Of a stretch of 64,000 nucleotides of DNA, positions 36,148 through 44,838 are shown piece after piece. A program made the position numbers and the translations under genes. This DNA is from Oceanirhabdus sp. W0125-5 (GTDB lineage Bacteria; Bacillota; Clostridia; Clostridiales; Clostridiaceae), in assembly GCF_027938815.1 (NCBI RefSeq), contig NZ_CP115913.1, positions 3,692,001 to 3,756,000 of the forward strand, in the 5' to 3' direction. Every line of letters starts with the position of its first letter. Position 1 is the first letter of the stretch. The notes beneath the pieces are model-generated. The model was not told the origin of the DNA. It saw only the letters and a program-made list of their open reading frames with translations, and searched no databases.

Positions 36148-36822
36148 TTAAATTATTCTTTTAAATACATCTTCTAACTTATCTAGGCTTGTAATCTCAA
36201 AATCCGCCTCATATTCTTCTGTTAATTTTAACTGCATATAATCACCTTGTGGTCTAATAATCCTAATTGTATTAATATTAATTTTTCTAGCTCCAATAAA
36301 GTCCTTATTTGGATTATCCCCTATATAAACTGCTTCTTCTGGTTTACAGTTTAAACTTTTTATCATTTCCAAAAAAACATGTTCATTTGGTTTCCAAAAT
36401 TCCTCTCCTAAATCATCCGTTACCCTAATATTATCAAAATATTTTTCTAAATCTAAACTTCTAATTTTATTCCACTGAACCTTAGCCAAACCATCTGTAA
36501 TAAGCCCTAATTTATACTTACCCTTAAATTTCTTTAAAATATATTGAGCATCTTCATAAAGCTCTAATTTAGGCTTTACATTTCTATAAACTTCAACTAA
36601 AGTAAGAATATCTTCATTGATATCATATTTGTTACATATAATATTAAAAATCTTACCTCTTCCACTTTTTTTTAATATATTCATCATATTCACATATATT
36701 TCTTCATAATCCAACATATATTTTTCAGCCAAGTACTCACCTACAGCTTTAAAACCTTCATAAACAAAATACTTTTCATTATATAATGTATCATCTAAAT
36801 CAAAAATTACTCCCTTTATCAT
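36148..36822 (-). CDS. HAD-superfamily phosphatase
   Basis: 224 residues with all four HAD motifs: FDLDDTLYNE (nucleophile and acid Asp), LITDGL, the WKPN lysine, and YIGDNPNKDF. The cap domain is of the C1 type (helical insert after motif I). It probably dephosphorylates a sugar-phosphate intermediate of the operon; the substrate is not evident. Its ATG overlaps the ATP-grasp stop by four bases, so translation is coupled. Confidence 0.85.
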   Translation of the reverse strand: MIKGVIFDLDDTLYNEKYFVYEGFKAVGEYLAEKYMLDYEEIYVNMMNILKKSGRGKIFNIICNKYDINEDILTLVEVYRNVKPKLELYEDAQYILKKFKGKYKLGLITDGLAKVQWNKIRSLDLEKYFDNIRVTDDLGEEFWKPNEHVFLEMIKSLNCKPEEAVYIGDNPNKDFIGARKININTIRIIRPQGDYMQLKLTEEYEADFEITSLDKLEDVFKRII

Positions 36823-37766
36823 ATAAATACCGCCTCATCATATCTCAGCATAGTTATCTCTTCAAACTCTACAACACTTTGCTTAATCTCTTTTTTATTA
36901 ATCATCATATTTAAATACTTCCCGTAATTCACTCCCGCTTCAAAAGTTAAAGGAACTCCACCACCAAATCTTGGATTTATCTCGATAAATTTCATCTCCC
37001 CTTCTTCATTTACTATACATTGTAATGTTAAAGGTCCTATACCCCCAAGTAATTCACATAATTCTTTAACTTTATCTATAATCATTTTATTTTTTACAGT
37101 CTTACTTTTAGTTACTTCACCACTTCTAACTTCAATTCTTTCTCTAGGTACAATAGATATAATATTCCCTTTGAAATCACATAATACATCAATTGTATAC
37201 TCCTTACCCTGAATAAACTCCTGAATTATAGGGTTATTAACATAATTTTTAAAAAACATTAATTCCTCTATGTTATTAATTTTAAATACATTTTTGCTTC
37301 CCATTCCATCACGTGGTTTTATAATAAGAGGATATTTTATTCTATTACGCTCCTCAGAAATCAATATTCTTTCTATTTGTTCTTTTAAATATGAGCATGG
37401 AGTATCAATTTTGTTTTTTCTAAAGAATTCATAGGTTTTCCATTTATCATTACAAATATTCAAAACTGCTTCACTGCTCAACATAAGTTTTATACCTATG
37501 TCTTCAAATTTTTTCCTATTACGAGAAAGTAATAAAAACTCTTTTTCATAAAGAGGTATTATTATATCAATCTTTTCTCCTTTACATATTTTAATTAACT
37601 GTTCTATATATCCTTTTTCATAATATTTATCTACTTTGTAAAATTTATCAACAAAGTTCATTGCAGGAACTAATTCACTGCAATCAATTCCTACAACAAA
37701 AGATGTTTCTTTTAGATATTTAACTAATTGTATTCTCTTTCCAATAGCTGTAAGTAATAAATTCAT
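36819..37766 (-). CDS. ATP-grasp ligase
   Basis: 315 residues of the carbamoyl-phosphate-synthase-like ATP-grasp fold: pre-grasp N-terminus (MNLLLTAIGKRIQLVKYL), YPLIIKPRDGMGSKNVFKI lysine loop, IIQEFIQGKEYTIDVLCD, and the metal site FIEINPRFGGGVPLTFEAG. Such enzymes join a carboxylate to an amine or thiol. An aminoacyl transfer to the amino group of the nonulosonate would fit its place, but this is inference. The start at ATG 37766 follows AAGGAG by 7 nt. A paralogue is decayed at 40361-41128. Confidence 0.85.
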   Translation of the reverse strand: MNLLLTAIGKRIQLVKYLKETSFVVGIDCSELVPAMNFVDKFYKVDKYYEKGYIEQLIKICKGEKIDIIIPLYEKEFLLLSRNRKKFEDIGIKLMLSSEAVLNICNDKWKTYEFFRKNKIDTPCSYLKEQIERILISEERNRIKYPLIIKPRDGMGSKNVFKINNIEELMFFKNYVNNPIIQEFIQGKEYTIDVLCDFKGNIISIVPRERIEVRSGEVTKSKTVKNKMIIDKVKELCELLGGIGPLTLQCIVNEEGEMKFIEINPRFGGGVPLTFEAGVNYGKYLNMMINKKEIKQSVVEFEEITMLRYDEAVFI

Positions 37767-37799
37767 ATCAATACTCCTTAACAAGTATATTTATTTATA

Positions 37800-37826
37800 T
37801 AATCGAATCTTGTTTAATATAATTTA
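37800..37826 (-). promoter_or_regulatory. Possible sigma-28 promoter of the main pse operon
   Basis: Minus strand TAAA, 15 nt, TTCGATTA: perfect -35 and spacing, -10 at 5 of 8 to GCCGATAA. The predicted start is about 27 nt before the ATP-grasp ATG, close to its ribosome site. The 428-bp gap 37767-38194 holds this promoter, the terminator at 38085 and otherwise nothing recognisable. Confidence 0.4.
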
Positions 37827-38084
37827 TAGTATATGTTAATTTTCTTAAAAAAAATAACAACCCCTCTCAAATTACGGCCGTTTTTTGCAATACTTCAAAG
37901 TTTTTAAAATCATATTTAATATCATTTTAATTAAGATTTTAAGTAATTTTTTTTGCTAGATTAAATATTAAATATATATAAATTCTTCTATAGCAATTAT
38001 TTTCACTTTAAAAATCAAAATAATTATATTAAATATACTCTATTTAACTAAAAATTATCAATCACTAACTTATCCAAAATAAAT

Positions 38085-38126
38085 AACATACTTTCATTAT
38101 GATTAAAATCATAATGAAAGCATGTT
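38085..38126 (-). terminator. Long hairpin terminator after the decayed cassette
   Basis: 19-bp stem (AACATGCTTTCATTATGAT and its partner, one G-U pair) with a 4-nt loop, then TTATTTATTTT on the minus strand. It lies 70 bp after the SpsF-like remnant and shields the intact pse operon from upstream transcription. Confidence 0.85.
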
Positions 38127-38194
38127 AATATTTAATATATTTAATTAGATTTACACTTCATTCATATGTTTCTTAAATTAGCATTTAACTCAAA

Positions 38195-38760
38195 CTACAC
38201 ATTTTTTTGATGTACTCTTTTATTAATATTATACAACTCAGGTTCACTATTAAATAAGCTAATTACATTATTATTATCAATAATACATCCTTGTACATAT
38301 AACCTATTATATAAAATCTTAATTAACTCAAAATCTTTTTCCTGGTCAACACATAATCTCATATCAAATTTTTTTAGTTTATCAGGTATTGGATACAATC
38401 CAACATTGAATATTTCAGGATTCCTGTACATATATAAATTTACATGTTCTCTATAAGCCTTTTCATCAGAAAGTTCATGTGCTTTAGCCAAAGCCTCATA
38501 AGAAAATATTTCTGTATCTAATCCCCTTATAAGTCCGACTCCAATTTTGGACTAACATAATCATAATTATTATCCTTAAAAAAGTCTATCACATCATTTT
38601 CCGACCCTCTATAGCATATTATTTTGTTTTTTCTACTAATTCAGCTATCCTATCATCTTTTTATAGGTTTGTTGTTGCTACAACTATTTCATTCAAATTA
38701 TTGCATTTTTTTAATCTATCTATTAAATGTTGCAACATTGGCTTTATATGTTAAATCTAA
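38195..38760 (-). pseudogene. Remnant of SpsF-like cytidylyltransferase
   Basis: The C-terminal part is open over 98 residues (KAYREHVNLYMYRNPEIFNVG...KFDMRLCVDQEKDFELI). Upstream, in changing frames, KPMLQHLIDRLKKCNNLNEIVVATTN, an in-frame TAA, KDDRIAELVEK, another TAA, and NDVIDFFKDNNYDYV can be read. The pieces follow the intact paralogue at 35411-36127 in order, but the N-terminal third is missing. It is fused directly to the pseG-like remnant. Confidence 0.85.
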
Positions 38761-39018
38761 TAAATCTGTCACAATATTTTTTTGTTCTTTATATTCTTTA
38801 CTTAGTATTTCAATAAGACTTAATGCCTCATTTCTGTCTCTTACTCTATACGTTTTTGCATTTTCAACAGAGAACTTGTTCGATAACTCAACAGATGTTT
38901 CATATAAAATTATCAATTCTTCCCTGCTAATTTTTACGATTTCTTTAGCGATTGTACTACATCTACTTAAGTTTCCTATTCCTATTTTTTTATTACCAGC
39001 TGAATGAATTAAAATCAT
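38757..39018 (-). pseudogene. Remnant of PseG-like hydrolase, truncated and fused to the spsF remnant
   Basis: From ATG 39018: MILIHSAGNKKIGIGNLSRCSTIAKEIVK, comparable to the PseG N-terminus, though the usual GxGH is GIGN. It runs about 87 codons to DLLDLTY and then enters SpsF-like sequence out of frame. About two thirds of the gene is deleted. Its ATG overlaps the end of the neuB remnant. Confidence 0.75.
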
Positions 39019-39629
39019 CTTAAATACTCCCATTTTAAAACAGTATTTAATGATAAATCCCTATTCACTATCATGCCGATAGCTTTTTCTTTATCGTATG
39101 GTTCTATCCTCCATCCAATAGTATTGAAATTACTTTGTCTGCTTCACTAAGAGTACACTTACCTAATGACAACATAACAGGTTTATTTGTTTTAGGAAGT
39201 TCTTTATGCATATCCAAATAATTTACATCCGATGCAGCAACTTTTATGCATGGAACATCCAAGTTTTCTAAAAACCTCAACCCTCGAATACTAAATGGGG
39301 TTGAAAAAGGAATTATCCCCAAACTTTTTGCATAATCAAATAACTCTTTATGAGCCTCTCTTGGCAGTGCAATTCTATCAAACATTTCTCCAATGGGTTC
39401 AGATTTTTGATACCCTTCACTTCCCCAAGTGATTATCATTCTTTATCTGCTAATAACTCTTCAGCACTATATGTTTGAAATTTCACCACATCTACACCAC
39501 ATTGAGCTGCTGACTTAATCATTTCTCTTGTAACTCTATATCACCATTATGATTTGCACCTATTTCCTCAACAATAAAAGCAGGCTTATATCCACCAATT
39601 TCTTTATCTAAAATATTAAGTCTAATCAT
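39015..39629 (-). pseudogene. Remnant of NeuB/PseI-family nonulosonate synthase
   Basis: Starts at ATG 39629 (MIRLNILDKEIGGYKPAFIVEEIGANHNGDIEL), then loses one base near 39530. REMIKSAAQCGVDVVKFQTYSAEELLADKE continues in another frame, and a second one-base loss at about 39440 leads into IITWGSEG...IPFSTPFSIRGLRFLENLDVPCIKVAASDV...KPVMLSLGKCTLSEADK. After SILLDGG a large deletion leaves only a short C-terminal tail (EPYDKEKAIGMIVNRDL). No single frame could give a working synthase. Confidence 0.88.
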
Positions 39630-39630
39630 T

Positions 39631-40332
39631 TTACTTTTCCTTTCTAACTGAAAATATCCACCAAGTATGTTTTTCAGACAAATTATTCTTCCATAAATCA
39701 GATCTTTCTTTGCTCTCAATAGAAAAACCAGCTTTATTTAGTAGTTCCTCTGCTTCTTGTGAAGTTAAAAAAGTATAGGAAATATCTTTATATGCCCCTG
39801 TTAATTTATCAAGAATATATGTATTATCGTCAATCTTTTTTCCTTTTCCATATAGATGATCATCTTTAGTCCTGAAATTATTAATCATCTTACCTCCTTT
39901 CTTCATCATTGAATTCACTAGCTTTAAATCTTCTAACATTTCATCTATTTTTCTATAAAAAATTGTTCCATAACAGATAATTACATCAAAAAATTCATTT
40001 TCATATGGTTTATCTCTTAAATCAGCTTTCTTTAAACCTTTTAATCTTTCATTATTTCCCAAAATATTACTTGCTATTTCAACGCAATCCTCACTATAAT
40101 CAAATCCATATGTATCAAACTCATAATCCATTAATAGTTTAAAATGCCTTCCAGATCCAAACCCAATATCTACTGTTCTTTTATCTCTATTTTCATTAAA
40201 GTTAGGATAATTTCTTGCAAGAAACGCTACAACTCTCTCATTTGGATATAGCATCTGATGTCTTTTAATTTCTTTTGAACATCCCATTTCATTTTGGTTA
40301 TCAATTTTCTTTTTTTCTTCAACAATACTCAT
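39631..40332 (-). CDS. Class I SAM methyltransferase, intact in a decayed cassette
   Basis: 233 residues with motif I TVDIGFGSGRHFKLLMDYEFDTYGFDYSEDCVEIA, FFDVIICYGTIFY, and a C-terminal SEKHTWWIFSVRKE. A strong ribosome site (AGGAGGAGAG) precedes ATG 40332. It is the only complete ORF between the pseudogenes at 41128 and 38195. Sugar-glycan methyltransferases with similar motifs accompany nonulosonate clusters. Whether it is still transcribed or simply not yet broken cannot be told. Confidence 0.75.
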   Translation of the reverse strand: MSIVEEKKKIDNQNEMGCSKEIKRHQMLYPNERVVAFLARNYPNFNENRDKRTVDIGFGSGRHFKLLMDYEFDTYGFDYSEDCVEIASNILGNNERLKGLKKADLRDKPYENEFFDVIICYGTIFYRKIDEMLEDLKLVNSMMKKGGKMINNFRTKDDHLYGKGKKIDDNTYILDKLTGAYKDISYTFLTSQEAEELLNKAGFSIESKERSDLWKNNLSEKHTWWIFSVRKEK

Positions 40333-40360
40333 TTCTCTCCTCCTAAAGTACCTTTAATTC

Positions 40361-41128
40361 TCATATAACTTCTAACATATCCAATACATTATTGACCTCA
40401 TTCATAGCTTGTTGTATCACCTGTAGCTACAACAAGCCCTCTACTGTATACATCGTTTCCACAGGTTACTTCTTTTAATACATCTCTACATTTAATATTA
40501 CATTCATATTTAACAATATTCTTTCTGGAAGTTATTACATCTTTGTCTGGAATATTTAATACTTCCCCATTAGCTATATCTAAAAATCTTAAATACATAT
40601 ATCTCTTAAATTCAGGTTTAAAGTTAATTTTCTCACCTAATTGCATTTTAATTCCATTCTGCAAAAATTAATTCCTGTTGAATACGGAGTCATAAAACTA
40701 GACCTCATTAGCCCTGAAGGTCTTCCTGAAATCTCTATTGGGATAATTGCATTATCATAAGTATTATTAATTATCAAATCTACATGAATTACACAATTAT
40801 TAAGTTTTAAAATTTCACACCATATATTGACTTCTTGTTCTATTAATTTAAATATATTGTTATCTATTCTTGCAGGTGAAATATAACCAACCTCTTGTCT
40901 ATATGGTAATGAAGTCAGTAACTTTTCTCTGACCAATGTTAAAACGAACTTACCATTAATAACTTGTTCTTGATTTTTAATATCAACTAATTACCCAATT
41001 TCCGCCACACTAAAACCTTCTGAGTTTTCATTACCATCTATTGCATTGACTTTTAGACCCAACCTTTGGACTTCAATAATACTTTGAATTTGTTCTTTTC
41101 CAGCTCCAACTGAAAGTACATTAATCAT
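40361..41128 (-). pseudogene. Decayed ATP-grasp ligase
   Basis: ATG 41128 has a good AGGAG site. MINVLSVGAGKEQIQSIIEVQRLGLKVNAIDG reads to an in-frame TAA after SVAEIG. After a few codons (DIKNQEQVING) most of the central ATP-binding region is missing. The C-terminal domain (LVREKLLTSLPYRQEVGY...IPIEISGRPSGLMRSSF) then suffers a one-base loss in an A run at about 40655 and another shift near 40400, ending in AMNEVNNVLDMLEVI. At least one nonsense change, two frameshifts and one deletion are visible. Confidence 0.88.
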
Positions 41129-41415
41129 AATTCTTTTCTCCTCTTTTATGTACTAAATATATAGACCATTTAATATATCATGTGTTTTTAAGAAATATTT
41201 ACATATAAATAAATAATATATAAATATTTTTAAACTATAACTACTTTAACATAATTTTTAAATAAATTAAATTTTGATTATATTTCAATATTTTTATATA
41301 ATTCAAATAAATTTTAATTTTTTTAATATTCTTCGTTAAGTAAAAACTTCATTAGTTCTAATTTAAAATATGTTTAAATTATTTATTACATATAATTATT
41401 TTCAAAAAATAAAAA

Positions 41416-41441
41416 AAATGCTATATCCATATATAGCATTT
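41416..41441 (-). terminator. Intrinsic terminator of the maf-fliB transcript
   Basis: 11-bp stem (AAATGCTATAT/ATATAGCATTT) with a 4-nt loop; on the minus strand the stem runs into TTTTTTTTATTTTTTG. It lies 26 bp after the fliB stop. The rest of the 338-bp gap 41129-41466 is very AT-rich with no gene or clear promoter. Confidence 0.9.
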
Positions 41442-41466
41442 ACACATTGGTGAAACTATTTAATTT

Positions 41467-42591
41467 TTATATATTATAATAATTAACCACTTCCATAGCC
41501 TCTAACATAATTGCATCAGCTGACTTTCCTGCAAGTAAATCATTTTTTAAAACACTTGTATGTGAGAATGTTTTTTCTGAAAGATAAATACTAACAAGTA
41601 ATCTATCTTTACTAAAATCATCATTAATATTCATACTCAATAATATATATATATATTGAATTACCATCCAATAATAATTTTTTAAAAGCTTATCACTATA
41701 TGCAAAGTCCTTTCTAAATATTCTCATAACAAATAAGTTTTCTAATATATACTCATATTTAAAATTATTATTCCTGAAAGAATCTATTTCGATTTTATCC
41801 ATGTTATTATTAAATTTCTCAAAAAATAATTTAGTTAAGAAACTTACAGATTTTAGAGATAATTGAGACTCACCTAATTTATTTATAAGTTCAATTAAAT
41901 TTAATTTACTAGAATTTATTTCTTTAAAACAGTCAATATTTTTTCCAATTATACTTCCATATTCACTAATAATCTGCAAATGCTCATCATCCTCAGCATT
42001 ATATAAAGAAAGAATTAGACTCCCCATTAATAATAATCTATCTTTTAATGACTGATTTCTTTGCTGCATTATATCTATCATCATTTCTTCAATTAGATAA
42101 TAATACTTGAGCATTTTATTTTCCATCACTTTATTTACTGCATTTGAATTATCTAGGGCTTCATAATTATAACAAATAGGATTTACATCAAATTCAATAG
42201 GTTTATCATTATCTAATAATTTTAAAGCTTCTCTGCAACTGAAATACATTGATTGTTCTACCCCTCTTGTTGTAGAAATAAAAATTCTTGGATACTGTTT
42301 ACAAACATCACTAATAAAATTGATACCTTTTTCTTTTTGCAAACCACATAAATTATCCGAATCTAAGAATGAACATTTCCCATCATCTAACATCTTAATT
42401 GTTCCACTTGTTAATTTTCCTTTACTATATTCGAATTTAATCTTATCTTCTATTTCAGATTTTTTTAATTCTTTCTTAATTTTATTGCATGTAATTTTAT
42501 CTATTTCTATCTTCCATCCTGTACAACATTCACCACACATAGCACATTTAAAACTTAAAATATTATTAGGTATTACAACATTATATTCCAT
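41467..42591 (-). CDS. fliB: FliB, flagellin lysine-N-methylase
   Basis: 374 residues. The N-terminal cysteine cluster FKCAMCGECCTGWKIEID and further cysteines (KCSFLDSDNLCGLQ, SDVCKQYPRIF, YFSCREALKLL) fit the FliB/YkgJ-type metal-binding family. FliB methylates lysines on flagellin. The C-terminal half is helical and poorly conserved. It follows the 103-residue ORF closely (GAGGGTG ribosome site) and is the last gene of the hag-proximal transcript. Confidence 0.9.
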   Translation of the reverse strand: MEYNVVIPNNILSFKCAMCGECCTGWKIEIDKITCNKIKKELKKSEIEDKIKFEYSKGKLTSGTIKMLDDGKCSFLDSDNLCGLQKEKGINFISDVCKQYPRIFISTTRGVEQSMYFSCREALKLLDNDKPIEFDVNPICYNYEALDNSNAVNKVMENKMLKYYYLIEEMMIDIMQQRNQSLKDRLLLMGSLILSLYNAEDDEHLQIISEYGSIIGKNIDCFKEINSSKLNLIELINKLGESQLSLKSVSFLTKLFFEKFNNNMDKIEIDSFRNNNFKYEYILENLFVMRIFRKDFAYSDKLLKNYYWMVIQYIYILLSMNINDDFSKDRLLVSIYLSEKTFSHTSVLKNDLLAGKSADAIMLEAMEVVNYYNI

Positions 42592-42595
42592 ATTT

Positions 42596-42907
42596 TCACC
42601 CTCTTTCAGTTAATAATATTTTCTCTAAAATAGGTATCATTTCAAATTCTAATAGATCAGCAAATAATACATAATCCGAATTATTTAAAGAACTGTAACT
42701 TTTTTTTATAAATTCATTCATTTCTATAATATGCTCATCTCTTATAGCACCAAAATTCATAATTTTGGTGATAACATCAGTAAATGATTCCATAGCAACC
42801 TGAATATCGTTTTTGTAAATACAATCTATAGATTCATAAATTATTTTTATTAAATCAGCTTTATAAATATTAGCACCATTTAACTTATTGCTACTTTCAA
42901 GACTCAT
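42596..42907 (-). CDS. Hypothetical helical protein between maf and fliB
   Basis: 103 residues, mostly amphipathic helix (IYKADLIKIIYESIDCIYKNDIQVAMESFTDVITKIMNF...NSDYVLFADLLEFEMIPILEKILL). No motif, signal peptide or membrane span is seen. AGGAGTG lies 6 nt before the ATG, and it is packed between maf and fliB. Size and helicity resemble small flagellar chaperones or adaptors, but no family is recognised. Confidence 0.75.
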   Translation of the reverse strand: MSLESSNKLNGANIYKADLIKIIYESIDCIYKNDIQVAMESFTDVITKIMNFGAIRDEHIIEMNEFIKKSYSSLNNSDYVLFADLLEFEMIPILEKILLTERG

Positions 42908-42929
42908 AATTTCACTCCTAATAAATAGA

Positions 42930-44759
42930 TTAATAATTAATAGAATTATTCATTGTTTGTAACAATTGCTCATAAAATACATATTCTTTTTGTAATCCTT
43001 CTAATAATAATCTATATTTACTTCTTAAATCCTTTATACTCTCTAGTTCCTTGTGAATACCATTCTTAATAGCTAACGAATAGGCCGCTGTGCTAAATTT
43101 CATTGCTTCCTTATGCAGTTGATTTTCTTCTATATATTCTGTTAACTCAGTTACTTCCTTAACACACTCTTGAATTTGCACAAAAGATAAATCATCAAAA
43201 CCATTTAGAATATCTGTTACTTTATTCACTCTCTCTATACTTTCTTTTTCAATACCCTTTATTAATTTTTTAATAGTCTCAATGAAATCTATTGTTTTTT
43301 TACTCATCTCATTAGAAGTTTTTTCGTTATTCCTTATATAAAGATTATCTATATATTCATTAACATCAAAATTAATCATTTCTAATTCATTCATAACTTC
43401 AATGAATTCTTTATTCTTAACATTATTTATACCTAATCCACCTTCAGTACAGTTAACTATTCTATCTTGAAGTTGATTAACTCTTACATACATATCAAAA
43501 AACTCTTTGATACCAATGAAAGAGTTTAGCGTATATACATCATTTCCATATATATCTGTAGCTAAAACTTTCTTTCTCTTTTCATCTTCTAAACTCAAAT
43601 TATGATCTGGTCCTTGCGCATATAATTTTTTATTGGTGTAGGCCATATCTTGACCAATTAATACTATTGGATAGCACCCAAATTTTTCAGCAATATCAAC
43701 AGCTATATTAACACATGATGGACCTAATTCAATTCTACTGGAGTCAGAACCAACAAACTTCTCAAAATAGTCTATTACTGAATAATTATTTCCTCTGAAC
43801 CACATTTTTCTGCCCTTATATTTTTTAACAGCTTCATGATGTACAGTTGATAGAAACAATAAAATTGTTTTCATATTTCTAATATTTTCAATAATCTTCG
43901 CTTCTGTAATTCCTCCATCCACAGCCACTTCAAAATGAGGTGTTATTCCATTTTTCTCTAGAATATTAATTGAAGAACCAGCAGCAAAAATTATAGCTTT
44001 ATTATTAAGTTTTTTCAAAGTTTCTAATTGCTTATCAAGAGAAGGTCCTGCTCCTACAATTATTGCTGGAATATTTTCGAATTCACCTAGAAAACTTTCT
44101 AATGGTAAAGAATCTATATTAAATGACTTTATATTTTGAAACTGATTAAACATCCATTCCTCAGAAAAATATAATTCAGTGGCTATATTCATTCCAAATA
44201 ATTGTACCATCTGAACAATAGCAGTATATACTTCTTCTAACCATTCCTTATAAAGCTGCTGATAAGACATAAGAGTACAGATTTCTAAAGATTTTATACC
44301 CTTTCTTTTCATTATATGGAATATGTTTTGTGATATCTCGTCTGGATCATCTGATATAATTAAAATTACTCTTAAATCCTTCAAACACTGTGCAACATCT
44401 ACATTCTCTAAAGCTGCTATAAAAATATCTATATTTTTTTCAACAATAATAAATGTCTTATTCTCGCGAGGCATAATCTCAAGTAATTTCTTAATATGAT
44501 AAAAAAATCCAGCACCGAATATAATGTATGTGTCCTTTTCCTTATCAATATTAGAAATCCACCTATTTGCTTCATTTTCTACTGAAAAAGAACTATGCAG
44601 AAAAACTTCTTTGTCATCTTTTTTAATTTGTAAATTGATAGAATGATCTTTTGATACTACTAATTCAAAATTGTGATTATTAATCCCATTTTTTTTCATT
44701 ACAATATTATAATACTCTTCATATTCTTGTTTTAATATGTTCATATTCATGTCAAACAT
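42930..44759 (-). CDS. maf: Maf-type flagellin nonulosonate glycosyltransferase (DUF115)
   Basis: 609 residues. The central domain of the MAF_flag10/DUF115 family is recognisable (IPAIIVGAGPSLDKQLETLKKLNNKAIIFAAGSSINILEKNGITPHFEVAVDGG and GPSCVNIAVDIAEKFGCYPIVLIGQDMAYTNKKLYAQG). The N-terminal Rossmann-like part has DTYIIFGAGFFYHIKKLLEIMP. Motility accessory factors transfer pseudaminic or legionaminic acid from the CMP sugar to Ser/Thr of flagellin in the cytoplasm. It is placed directly after the main flagellin gene. Confidence 0.9.
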   Translation of the reverse strand: MFDMNMNILKQEYEEYYNIVMKKNGINNHNFELVVSKDHSINLQIKKDDKEVFLHSSFSVENEANRWISNIDKEKDTYIIFGAGFFYHIKKLLEIMPRENKTFIIVEKNIDIFIAALENVDVAQCLKDLRVILIISDDPDEISQNIFHIMKRKGIKSLEICTLMSYQQLYKEWLEEVYTAIVQMVQLFGMNIATELYFSEEWMFNQFQNIKSFNIDSLPLESFLGEFENIPAIIVGAGPSLDKQLETLKKLNNKAIIFAAGSSINILEKNGITPHFEVAVDGGITEAKIIENIRNMKTILLFLSTVHHEAVKKYKGRKMWFRGNNYSVIDYFEKFVGSDSSRIELGPSCVNIAVDIAEKFGCYPIVLIGQDMAYTNKKLYAQGPDHNLSLEDEKRKKVLATDIYGNDVYTLNSFIGIKEFFDMYVRVNQLQDRIVNCTEGGLGINNVKNKEFIEVMNELEMINFDVNEYIDNLYIRNNEKTSNEMSKKTIDFIETIKKLIKGIEKESIERVNKVTDILNGFDDLSFVQIQECVKEVTELTEYIEENQLHKEAMKFSTAAYSLAIKNGIHKELESIKDLRSKYRLLLEGLQKEYVFYEQLLQTMNNSINY

Positions 44760-44791
44760 AAGAATATCTTCCTTTCTATCTTATATAGCAC

Positions 44792-44818
44792 AAATAGCCA
44801 GCTTAAAGCTGACTATTT
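44792..44818 (-). terminator. Hairpin between the main flagellin gene and maf
   Basis: 11-bp stem (AAATAGTCAGC with GCTGGCTATTT, one G-U pair) and a 5-nt loop, but only a weak T tail (TTTGTGC) on the minus strand. It is probably a leaky terminator or message stabiliser that gives abundant flagellin mRNA and less maf. Confidence 0.65.
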
Positions 44819-44838
44819 GAATGATTATTATTAATTTA

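Noticed and set aside
39090..39100. TACGATAA within the neuB remnant
   Set aside because: No TAAA at the right distance; it is coding sequence for YDK in the remnant.
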